Assembly: GCA_002305715.1 (NCBI GenBank)
Contig: DBQD01000019.1
Span: forward strand, 1 to 38,836
Length of the DNA: 38,836 bases
From: Proteiniphilum sp. UBA1403
GTDB taxonomy: Bacteria > Bacteroidota > Bacteroidia > Bacteroidales > Dysgonomonadaceae
Direction: 5' to 3'
A program made the position numbers and the translations under genes. Positions 18,601 through 25,702 of this stretch are shown piece after piece. How positions within the stretch are numbered: position 1 is the stretch's first letter; each line of letters begins with the position of its first letter. The notes beneath the pieces are model-generated. The model had not been told where the DNA came from and made no database searches. It worked only from the letters and a program-made list of their open reading frames with translations.

Positions 18601-20069
18601 ATAGCGGTGTGATGAAGATAGCCTACACCAACGTAACCTATTATGTGTCAGACACTATTGAGGTAAACAGAGACAACGTAGGATTGGAGAACCTGATCAT
18701 ACGCGACCAAAACAACAATACCGCCAACCTCAACTTGCGCCTCTCTCACTCCAATTTTGGAAAAATGGCATACCATGCCTCCATCCGTTTGAACGACTTC
18801 ATGTTGCTGAACAACAAAGAACGTACCGACCTGATGGTCTATGGAAACCTGCGCCTGTCCGGAGCATTGGATGTGACCGGTTCTCCCATGGGTATCTTTG
18901 GTAGCGGCAATGTATCCTCACAAAGTGCGTCAGAGGTGATGGTGATGCTTCCCCAAATGGCCAATGCTACCCAATATAGTGGCGTGGTCTACATTAACAC
19001 ACAGCGGGCCGACTCGCTGGCGTTCTTGCGTAAGAAAGAGAGTGAGTTCACTCAAATTAACAACGGTGTAAAATCGGGAAACCCCATTGTGATGAACCTC
19101 ACAGTGAACCTAAGCCCCCTTCTGAAAGCCGGAGTATTGCTCGATCCCACAACAGGCAACGCACTCGAAGTGAGTGGAAACGGAGAGTTAAATGTCAACT
19201 TCAACTCCAAATCTACACCCCCTGTACTGCTGTATGGCGATTACGTAATCAACAGCGGTAAATTTCATTACAACCTGCAGAACCTACGAACAATTGAATT
19301 TACTATACGAGAGGGGAGTCGCCTCACCATGGAGGGTAACCCAATGAACACACAGTTCAACATCACAGCCTTCCTTCCTGTGCGAGCCGACTTGTCAGTG
19401 CTAAGTCCCACCTTCGCCACTGAATTGGCCAATACGAGAGTGCCGGTCAATGCTCTTTTGAAGATTAATGGCGATTTGGAAGGGATGGACTTGCAGTACG
19501 ACATAGAGCTACCAGAAAGTTCGGGCGATATACAACAGCGGGTGAACAGCTTTATTAACAACGAAGAGAACAAAATCCTACAGTTTGCCTATCTGGCCAC
19601 TACAGGCAGCTTTATTCCTTCGGAAGGCTCACCCGATATGAACTTTGGATCCTCAGTTTTTACCCGATTAGCATCCAACACCCTGTCGCGCGGACTTGAT
19701 GCCCTCTTTGCCAGCGCATTGAGCGACAACTGGTCCGTCAGTACTAACCTTGAAACGGTGGATGGTACATTCGAGAATGTGCGCATGGGAGTAGATGTCT
19801 CCACCCGCCTGTTTAACGACCGTCTGCGCCTCACCACAAACCTGAGTTATGGTGACGATAGCATGTTGGCCGGTCAACAAGCCTTCATGGGAGAGTTTGA
19901 AATGGAATACGATATCAACAACTGGTTAATGTTACGTGCCTATAACCGGGCAAACGAACGGTTTTACCGTCGGAATCCAACCACACAAGGAGCTGGGGTG
20001 GTTGTCACGAAAGAAGCCAAGACATTCCGCGATCTCTTTAACTTTCGTTTTTCCAAACCCAAAAAATGA
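15639..20069 (+). CDS. tamB: TamB-like translocation and assembly module protein (DUF490)
   Basis: TamB is a very long inner-membrane-anchored, beta-helical groove protein that spans the periplasm and partners an outer-membrane Omp85 protein, with roles in outer-membrane protein assembly and phospholipid transport. The 1476-residue protein has one N-terminal membrane anchor (about 4-27), then an AsmA-like start (FNTLELKGIYVEDQQQDTL), a long repetitive beta region and the C-terminal DUF490 domain (about 1000-1476) containing LLYGDYVINSGKFHYNL near 1194. The open frame has no ATG ahead of the anchor: the start is TTG at 15639, or less likely ATT at 15624; an in-frame stop lies at 15585. It is followed after 10 bases by the TamL gene, its expected partner. 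Confidence 0.92.
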   Translation: MVAKIARIVAITVGCIIILNLILLGVFSFPFAQKRAADFALKKIKPIIKTEVSIDAIRFRLFNTLELKGIYVEDQQQDTLAYISKLGVRIHPFDLLRSKVSVEKLSLDDFLLHAERPSPEEPFNFQFLIDAFAKEKDTTIVKEKKAWHIMANNVNLQNGRIQYHVQSVPHTPGLFNTSHIDIKAFNFKAKVDFHSLSEMQAEIIQFSFQEQEAGLSLNNLRATAEGDGTSITSNRLTISLNNTEIKVSEALFDRETKVFYAKVISEQVDPFDINIFTPRFAHLKKKVSFELEAEGSLPQAKVQQFTFQYGSDTKINLSAEVSNFRDLDNSDLVANVRQLTVSQEDLRDFIRIGPPEFESPAPLWNLGKLSLQLQARGKLRSFRYNGNVRTEQGNVTLSGVGKIRNKFQQMEFDGPVFADNMRVAQIIGEGPGVGNVTLRANAKVQIKKDAGVTVAADGKVESLIYKGYFYHDLDYSGTYSGHNVTAHIQADTEQNRIDLNGDVTFGEDMHFLVNGNIDKLELKPFLMMKEWKNPYVSLQVDANFGGSSIDDMSGTMVLDNISLVDSNFIYNPGAIYLQAQYDTTSMEKRLQLMSTFLEAEIQGDYYISTIGKEIKQALHHHLPSIFTLPEETEREEGVNDFRFNLQIQNTEDISYAFSLPFYNVEQASINGKVQMTDNDLLQLNAHFPRLMVGNSDLRETKVDLLNMLSSSMSLNVDTYLVQENGYVNAHLKSDATADSLENILTYDLRQITTNSSGEIVLTAQFGRDDDANLSADMHILPTSVLFNNKQVKFNDATIGYRKDRIAIHNFGLRQQDMLLLGIDGVASKSEADNIRIFFNQTELESILSAFNVSSLSGSINGGIYIRQALDNPLIRTEDLRIEHIRVNNDSIGTLTIDGNWDYLYSGLDLNANLTHKGLRTLDIQGFIPTGDNSLQPLNVIFKVEEFNLNSIQPLTANVFSQLSGKVNSHISITGKLSEPVTEGWLGIDSGVMKIAYTNVTYYVSDTIEVNRDNVGLENLIIRDQNNNTANLNLRLSHSNFGKMAYHASIRLNDFMLLNNKERTDLMVYGNLRLSGALDVTGSPMGIFGSGNVSSQSASEVMVMLPQMANATQYSGVVYINTQRADSLAFLRKKESEFTQINNGVKSGNPIVMNLTVNLSPLLKAGVLLDPTTGNALEVSGNGELNVNFNSKSTPPVLLYGDYVINSGKFHYNLQNLRTIEFTIREGSRLTMEGNPMNTQFNITAFLPVRADLSVLSPTFATELANTRVPVNALLKINGDLEGMDLQYDIELPESSGDIQQRVNSFINNEENKILQFAYLATTGSFIPSEGSPDMNFGSSVFTRLASNTLSRGLDALFASALSDNWSVSTNLETVDGTFENVRMGVDVSTRLFNDRLRLTTNLSYGDDSMLAGQQAFMGEFEMEYDINNWLMLRAYNRANERFYRRNPTTQGAGVVVTKEAKTFRDLFNFRFSKPKK

Positions 20070-20079
20070 CGATTAGCTG

Positions 20080-22377
20080 ATGAAGAAAAATCTCCTTATC
20101 ATCATATTCCCCCTGCTATTGGGTGCCTGTAATGTCACCAAGAAGGTGCCGGAAGGTAGTTATCTACTCAACAAAGTTGAGGTTAAATCCGATGTAAATG
20201 GCGTTGGCTCATCCGAATTGAAAGCTTATCTCCGGCAACGCCCAAACAGCTCCTTTCCCCTTTTCGGGAAGTGGAAGCTGCATATGTATAACATCCCCAA
20301 GAGCAACAACACATGGTTGAGTAAGCAGTTGTTGCGCTATGGTGAACCGCCCGTGCTGTTGAACGAACAGCTGGCGGTCATCTCTGCTGAGCAACTCCGT
20401 CTCCACCTGAGCAACAAAGGATACCTCAATGCGGAGGTCGACACCAATGTGGTGAAACAAGATAAGAAAGCCAACCTCACCTTCAATGTCACCGGAAATA
20501 CACCACATAGGGTACGCACCTTCAACGACACCATTAACTCGGTCGATACCCTCATTCACCGTATACTACGCACAAGTAGAAACCTCGACATCATGAAAGA
20601 GGGCGATATCTTCGACCTCTCCATCTTGGAAGCTGGTAGAGAACGGATGACCACCACCCTGAAGAACAGAGGGTACTATAATTTTCAAAAAGACAACATC
20701 TATTTTTTGGTCGACACCACTGTCGGCAACTATCAAGTAGATATCACAATGGCGCTGAGTGCGCCCACCGACAGCACAAAGCATGAACGGTTTAATATTG
20801 GTCAAGTAACCGTCATAAACGGTGTTGAAGATGCACTATTGCAAGACTCGATCGCTGCAACCAAGCTCGATACTGTCGATTACAGGGGGCTGCAAATCAT
20901 TTCCAAGAAAGATCGTTTCTTGTTGCCCAAGGCCGTCTACTACAATACCTTTTTACGTCCCGGGCGACTATATTCCGACCGTATTGTGGAGCGTACCTAC
21001 TCGTCGTTGAACGGTATCGACGCTGTGAACCAGACCTCCATCAACTTGACGCCGGTTGTTCGCAACGACTCCAGCTTCCTCGATACACGCATTACCCTTT
21101 ATCCCAGCAACGTCCATTATATGCAGTTTGGTGTGGATGGAACCAACTCTGCTGGAGACATGGGTATTGCAAGCAACTTAACCTACGAGCATCGAAACAT
21201 ATTGAAGGGTGGTGAAACATTCCGCTTTCGTCTAAATGCAGCCTACGAGTTTATTCAGGCGACCGACAGCCTTGACCTGCTCGACAACAGTTACTACGAA
21301 TATGGAGGCGAGGTGTTCCTCTCCATTCCACAATTACTGTTACCTTGGATGATGGGACGATTAAGAGACCAGCCATCCGCCTCCACGGAGTTCTCCGCTG
21401 GCATCAACTTTCAGAAGCGACCCGAGTATCTTCGTCAGTTCTTCAACCTCTCTAGTCGTTTCCAATGGACCTCTCTGGAGTTGAGAATGCTCAACGTGAT
21501 GGAACCCTTGGGAATTACGTACGTGCGCATGCCCTGGAAATCGAAGCGGTTTGAGGAACTCTACTTGAGCGAAGAGGCTAATCCCATTCTGCGGTACAGC
21601 TACGACGAGCAATTGATTGTGCAAACATCCTATACAGTCACTTACACCAACTACAGCAGCATATTGAGGGGTGCCATGCCGCGTATACCCTTCCGCATCC
21701 GTTCAGGCGTTGAATTATCCGGATGGCTCCCTCGTATTATTACAGATTTGGGTGGTGGCGACGTAAACGACAGAGGTGTGAAAGAATTCTTTGGACTTCC
21801 CTATGCTGAGTATGTGAAAGGTGATTTTGATATTGCGCCCCTAATAGCTATTGACGGTAAAAACACCCTTGCTGCCCATTTTGCGGTCGGCGTAGCTTAT
21901 CCATACGGTAACTCCACTGTACTTCCTTTTGAAAAACGCTACTTTGGTGGAGGCGCCAACAGTGTGAGAGGATGGAGTACTCGAACACTTGGGCCTGGCA
22001 CCTTTCACCGCGATTCCACTGGTCAAGATTTTGGTCACAGGGTAGGGGATATCAAGCTCGACTTCAGTATAGAGTATCGTCACAAGCTAACCCGTTTGTT
22101 TGAGTTGGCAGCCTTTGTGGATGCCGGTAATATATGGACCGTAAAAGATTACGAAGAGCAACCCGATGGCCTCTTCTCCTTCAATGATTTCTACAAAGAG
22201 TTGGCTGCCTCCTATGGCTTGGGAATTCGTCTCGACCTAAACTTCCTCCTCATCCGTGTTGATGGCGGTATGAAAGCACACAACCCTGCACTGCCCGAAG
22301 GATCGCGGTGGACCGTCTTCAAACCCAATTTTAGTCGCGACTTTGCTTTCCACTTTGCCATCGGCTATCCATTCTAA
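20080..22377 (+). CDS. tamL: TamL, lipoprotein-type TamA/Omp85 outer-membrane protein
   Basis: An Omp85-superfamily protein of 765 residues expected to pair with TamB across the envelope. Unlike proteobacterial TamA, it starts with a lipoprotein signal, lipobox LLGAC (cysteine 17), as is typical of the Bacteroidota variant called TamL. Periplasmic POTRA-like domains fill about residues 25-330. The 16-strand barrel occupies about 345-765. It carries the Omp85 loop-6 motif VRGW (near 628, in GGGANSVRGWSTRTLGPG) and ends in a terminal phenylalanine (FAIGYPF), the barrel-recognition signal. It is 10 bases downstream of tamB. It ends convergently with the first gene of the glycan-degradation region. 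Confidence 0.93.
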   Translation: MKKNLLIIIFPLLLGACNVTKKVPEGSYLLNKVEVKSDVNGVGSSELKAYLRQRPNSSFPLFGKWKLHMYNIPKSNNTWLSKQLLRYGEPPVLLNEQLAVISAEQLRLHLSNKGYLNAEVDTNVVKQDKKANLTFNVTGNTPHRVRTFNDTINSVDTLIHRILRTSRNLDIMKEGDIFDLSILEAGRERMTTTLKNRGYYNFQKDNIYFLVDTTVGNYQVDITMALSAPTDSTKHERFNIGQVTVINGVEDALLQDSIAATKLDTVDYRGLQIISKKDRFLLPKAVYYNTFLRPGRLYSDRIVERTYSSLNGIDAVNQTSINLTPVVRNDSSFLDTRITLYPSNVHYMQFGVDGTNSAGDMGIASNLTYEHRNILKGGETFRFRLNAAYEFIQATDSLDLLDNSYYEYGGEVFLSIPQLLLPWMMGRLRDQPSASTEFSAGINFQKRPEYLRQFFNLSSRFQWTSLELRMLNVMEPLGITYVRMPWKSKRFEELYLSEEANPILRYSYDEQLIVQTSYTVTYTNYSSILRGAMPRIPFRIRSGVELSGWLPRIITDLGGGDVNDRGVKEFFGLPYAEYVKGDFDIAPLIAIDGKNTLAAHFAVGVAYPYGNSTVLPFEKRYFGGGANSVRGWSTRTLGPGTFHRDSTGQDFGHRVGDIKLDFSIEYRHKLTRLFELAAFVDAGNIWTVKDYEEQPDGLFSFNDFYKELAASYGLGIRLDLNFLLIRVDGGMKAHNPALPEGSRWTVFKPNFSRDFAFHFAIGYPF

Positions 22378-22454
22378 TAGGAGAGCTAGAACGAAAGGAA
22401 AACAGAACTACGGAAACAGAATGGGTTGATAATACGAACGTACCAGTGTGGTAT

Positions 22455-23645
22455 TCATTTCCAGTAATCAGGATCAAAGATTGTTGTAGCAATATATCGA
22501 TATGGCGTTGAGTTGTAATCGTTCGCATTGTTCCAGTAATAGATAAGGACCACTTTTCCATCCGGCCTTTGCACCATGCGCGGATAACCAGCATCGCGGT
22601 TGGCACCATCCCCACTTCGAAGAACAATCTCATCGCTCCAGTTATTGCCATTGTCGGAACTGAATCGTATGTTTACGCGCGATCCGAAAGCACTTCGATA
22701 GATGTAGGCCAATGCCAATCTACCATCTTTCAACTTGAGCAGTGCAGGAGGCGATCCACCGTTACCGGTATCATTTACCGGATTCTTCAAACGCTTCCAC
22801 GATCTGCCGTTGTCTGTAGAACGATAAGCGGTTAAAAGATCCTGCCAATCCTTCGTTCTTGTTCTGATTACTATCAGCAATTCCGTTTCCGATAACCGCA
22901 GCGATGCAGGCATGATATCGAACCCACCCTGTTCATCGGTTATCCATGATACAAAATCCCAGGTAAGACCACCATTGCTAGTCCGTGCAAATGCCACACG
23001 CCCCTCCTTTCGGTCTGCCTTAGCTGTAGTAAGAAAAACGCTGAGCTCCCGTTCGCTCTCCACAATATAATCGGTACGACTCGCTATACCTGCAGTTCCC
23101 AGATTCGGGAAGGAGTAAGGCCCCATCCATTTAGCACCCCTGTTCTTAGAATAATAAAAGTGTGTGGGTCCGTCATCGTTGTTATGCCGAACGAAGGTGA
23201 AGATAAACCCTGGATCCGTAAAATCCGGCATAGGAGTCGTTAAAGGTTTAGGCTCTACCGCCATATCAGACGGAACGTTGTGATCATTTCCCCACGCAGT
23301 CTGTCCCAGTTCGTATGCATCCTCAATCTTCCATGTCTCCCCTCCGTCGGTACTTCTAGCATATTTATGACGAGCCGATTCCTTATCGTAAGTGTGCAAA
23401 CCACCGGTTGTTTTATGGTTAGCCTCAACAAAACCCACCAGAATCTCATTATCCCAAATCCATATACCGTTATTTGCAGGCCAACCAGCGTATTTGTTTT
23501 CCTGAAAATAGAGAACACCATGTTCGATTTTGGGTGGCCACCCATTATTACTTCTAACTTCTGCAAAGCTTTTGGAAGAGATTATTACTCCCAATAGTAG
23601 TATACCAACAGAAATTGCTTTCATAGGCATTGTGTATCGATACAT
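22455..23645 (-). CDS. Exported sialidase-like beta-propeller protein (BNR/Asp-box repeats)
   Basis: A 396-residue exported protein. The true start is probably MKAISVG at 23624 (or 23630), giving a clean signal peptide ending at SKSFA. Asp-box repeats mark a propeller: STDGGETW, TSNGGLTW, STDNGRSW and SSDNGNNW, plus a degenerate SKNRGAKW. It resembles the sialidase superfamily and would be labelled exo-alpha-sialidase by similarity. However, I see no RIP motif near the N-terminus as in GH33 sialidases, so the sialidase function is not supported. It may act on another terminal sugar or be a lyase. It follows the lyase operon after a 153-base gap and has its own -7 promoter element, so it may be expressed separately. 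Confidence 0.75.
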   Translation of the reverse strand: MYRYTMPMKAISVGILLLGVIISSKSFAEVRSNNGWPPKIEHGVLYFQENKYAGWPANNGIWIWDNEILVGFVEANHKTTGGLHTYDKESARHKYARSTDGGETWKIEDAYELGQTAWGNDHNVPSDMAVEPKPLTTPMPDFTDPGFIFTFVRHNNDDGPTHFYYSKNRGAKWMGPYSFPNLGTAGIASRTDYIVESERELSVFLTTAKADRKEGRVAFARTSNGGLTWDFVSWITDEQGGFDIMPASLRLSETELLIVIRTRTKDWQDLLTAYRSTDNGRSWKRLKNPVNDTGNGGSPPALLKLKDGRLALAYIYRSAFGSRVNIRFSSDNGNNWSDEIVLRSGDGANRDAGYPRMVQRPDGKVVLIYYWNNANDYNSTPYRYIATTIFDPDYWK

Positions 23646-23683
23646 CTGTATTTATAGCTAAATTCTTTTTTTCTGAATTAATA

Positions 23684-23691
23684 CAAAGATA
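23684..23691 (-). promoter_or_regulatory. -7 promoter element for the sialidase-like gene
   Basis: The minus strand reads TATCTTTG, a perfect TAnnTTTG element, 39 bases ahead of the longest start and about 60 ahead of the likely one. No TTTG is seen at the expected upstream spacing, so strength may depend on an activator. Confidence 0.45.
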
Positions 23692-23713
23692 GTACTTCCA
23701 TATCTCATCCATA

Positions 23714-23756
23714 TATCCCCTCCGTAGTTTTATGAGGTTTTTATATGGAGGGTATA
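23714..23756. other. Imperfect inverted repeat after the lyase operon
   Basis: TATCCCCTCC (23714-23723) and GGAGGGTATA (23747-23756) can form a 10-base stem with one mismatch around a 23-base loop. It lies between the end of the lyase operon and the -7 element of the sialidase-like gene. No T-run follows on either strand, so it is not a standard intrinsic terminator. The right arm continues into a second GGAGGG copy and a purine-rich stretch. Confidence 0.3.
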
Positions 23757-23798
23757 AGGAGGGAATGAGGGTGAAGCGAAGAGGCTACAGACTGTGTA

Positions 23799-25697
23799 TC
23801 ATTTCCACTCGCTTAGTGGTTTATCTACAAACTCAGCACTGCTCAAAGACTCTTCTGGAACAAGTAATACTTCGAATGTGGTTTTCGTATTAGGAGGTAA
23901 CTCAGATTCGAAACCTACCATTACTGTTCCTGGATTGCTTGCATCGTAATCGTTTGTGGGTGCAGTGCTCCAAGTTTTCATAACGACATTTCCGGGACCT
24001 TTGACTAACAAATGTAGTTTTTTGTTGTCATTTGTCAGAATAGCCCCATTGTCTTGTAATTCTACATTTGCGAAAGTGAACATGGCCCATTTCAATGTTG
24101 TCTGCTGCTCAAGGGTTTCCACCTCATCGCGCACCACCACGTATTTTCCTTCTTTTATAGCAATACCTCTTATTGCTTGCTTTATTTGACCGTTGTAGAC
24201 AGAGGAAATGTTGGAAACTGCAAAGGTGAAGGACTCTTCGTTGGAGAATGAATCGATTTTCGCATATCCGTTCACCCTCTGGTGTTGGTTGTTAAATGTG
24301 AGGACGTTGTGTGAATGGTTATTCATCCGGTAGATGGTCCAACGTTGCGCATCCTGGGTTCGACCAAAGATGCTCATTCCTTTCGACTCTAATGATTCAT
24401 AGTTTTGCATGCCAGGATCGGATGCCCAACGTACACCGTTTGCTTCCATTACAAAGGAGCCGACATCCATGTGACCATGATTCACAGAGGGTGATCCGGC
24501 TTTGAAGCCGACATAAATAGCGTTGGGATCGGTCCAAGAGGTTCGCATAATGGCTATCGGATTGCTACCTTGCCCAAACCAAGTCTTTTCGGTTGGCTCA
24601 GTGATCTTCTCCAATGGTATGTTTTTCGCCCAGATCATGATGGCGGGCAATTCACGTATTCCTTTGAACGAGGAGAAATTTTCCTGATTAAGGAACTGTT
24701 TCTCGGACCAAAGGAGGGAGGGATTGTTTAGTTTCTGGGCAAACCAGAACATGGCGGGACTCAGACTGGCTCCTAGTCCATTGTCGGACCAGTTGAAGTT
24801 TTTGCCACTCGGAGCAATCATATGTTTGAGGAAGTCAGAGGTCTGCAGGAAGCCGGGTGTGCTCGATAATCCTCTATCACTTTCAAGTGCCTTCTCCACT
24901 GCGCTGAGAAACAAAATGTTGAAGGTGGTTCCATAACCCCAGTATCCGTAACCTTCGGGATATACGCCATCGGGTTTGTAGACATCCATGGAGAGAGGAA
25001 TGGTGGCGAAGGCTCGTTCAATGATTTCATTGGTTAGCGTGGGGTATGATTCTTGTACTGCCAACGCGCCAAAGGTCATCCCTGCATTGCAGACCTGATT
25101 CCAGTTGTTGTCGGTTGTGAGCCACCAAGTGGTATTGTCATTTTTGGTGGAGGGAATGAGACCTTTTTCAACTATAGCTTCTTTGATTACAATTCGTGAG
25201 TTTTCGGGTAATTGGTTATAGAGCCAGTCGTAACCGATTGCTACTCCCATAGTCATTTCAGCGACATCGAGAAAATGGGAGGGGTTCCAGTCGGTAAACC
25301 TAGATACGGCAAGCATCTCTTTTTCTGCTTTTTCCAGGTAACGATTGTCGTAGGTCATTCGGTATCCGTAGGAGAGGAAGAATATCCTGCGTAACAGTTC
25401 ACGGGAGGTGCCAAGCAGCCTTCTGCCGACCATAACTCTGGTTAGTTCCGGTTGGGTGAGCATTGCATTGCATTCTATGATGATGGCATCGTGCATCTTC
25501 TTCCATGTGGCATCGGAGTTTATTAAATTCCTAATCTGTGCTTCTTCACCCTTCAACAGCAGGATACGCGGATGTCCGGTTTCGGGTATTTCAATTTCAG
25601 GTATACTTTTTCCTAGTTCGTTTGCATTGTTTTTGCAGGTGCTACCTGTTAGTAAAAAGAGGAGCACATATAGGTAGATGAATGCTTTATATTTCAT
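23799..25697 (-). CDS. Heparinase II/III-fold polysaccharide lyase A2
   Basis: A periplasmic lyase predicted to cleave a uronic-acid polymer by beta-elimination. The start MKYKAFIYLYV at 25697 is chosen over an upstream frame start at 25793 because it has a proper leader (possible lipobox GSTC, cysteine 21) and lies 5 bases after the previous stop. The 632 residues comprise an alpha/alpha-toroid (about 40-370; TDWNPSHFLDVAEM at 135, NNWNQVCNAGM with N198, YPEGYGYWGYGTTF with Y252/Y255) and a beta-sandwich containing the histidine H407 in VNHGHMDVGSF. This Asn/Tyr/His layout matches the heparinase superfamily. It is a paralogue of the lyase at 32678-34576, identical in length. The PL family was not assigned with confidence; PL15-like is one possibility. 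It is the last gene of the tight lyase operon. Confidence 0.83.
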   Translation of the reverse strand: MKYKAFIYLYVLLFLLTGSTCKNNANELGKSIPEIEIPETGHPRILLLKGEEAQIRNLINSDATWKKMHDAIIIECNAMLTQPELTRVMVGRRLLGTSRELLRRIFFLSYGYRMTYDNRYLEKAEKEMLAVSRFTDWNPSHFLDVAEMTMGVAIGYDWLYNQLPENSRIVIKEAIVEKGLIPSTKNDNTTWWLTTDNNWNQVCNAGMTFGALAVQESYPTLTNEIIERAFATIPLSMDVYKPDGVYPEGYGYWGYGTTFNILFLSAVEKALESDRGLSSTPGFLQTSDFLKHMIAPSGKNFNWSDNGLGASLSPAMFWFAQKLNNPSLLWSEKQFLNQENFSSFKGIRELPAIMIWAKNIPLEKITEPTEKTWFGQGSNPIAIMRTSWTDPNAIYVGFKAGSPSVNHGHMDVGSFVMEANGVRWASDPGMQNYESLESKGMSIFGRTQDAQRWTIYRMNNHSHNVLTFNNQHQRVNGYAKIDSFSNEESFTFAVSNISSVYNGQIKQAIRGIAIKEGKYVVVRDEVETLEQQTTLKWAMFTFANVELQDNGAILTNDNKKLHLLVKGPGNVVMKTWSTAPTNDYDASNPGTVMVGFESELPPNTKTTFEVLLVPEESLSSAEFVDKPLSEWK

Positions 25698-25702
25698 GAT
25701 GT

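Noticed and set aside
22441..22453. Small hairpin TACCA-GTG-TGGTA between convergent tamL and the sialidase-like gene
   Set aside because: A five-base stem without a T-run is too weak to call a terminator.
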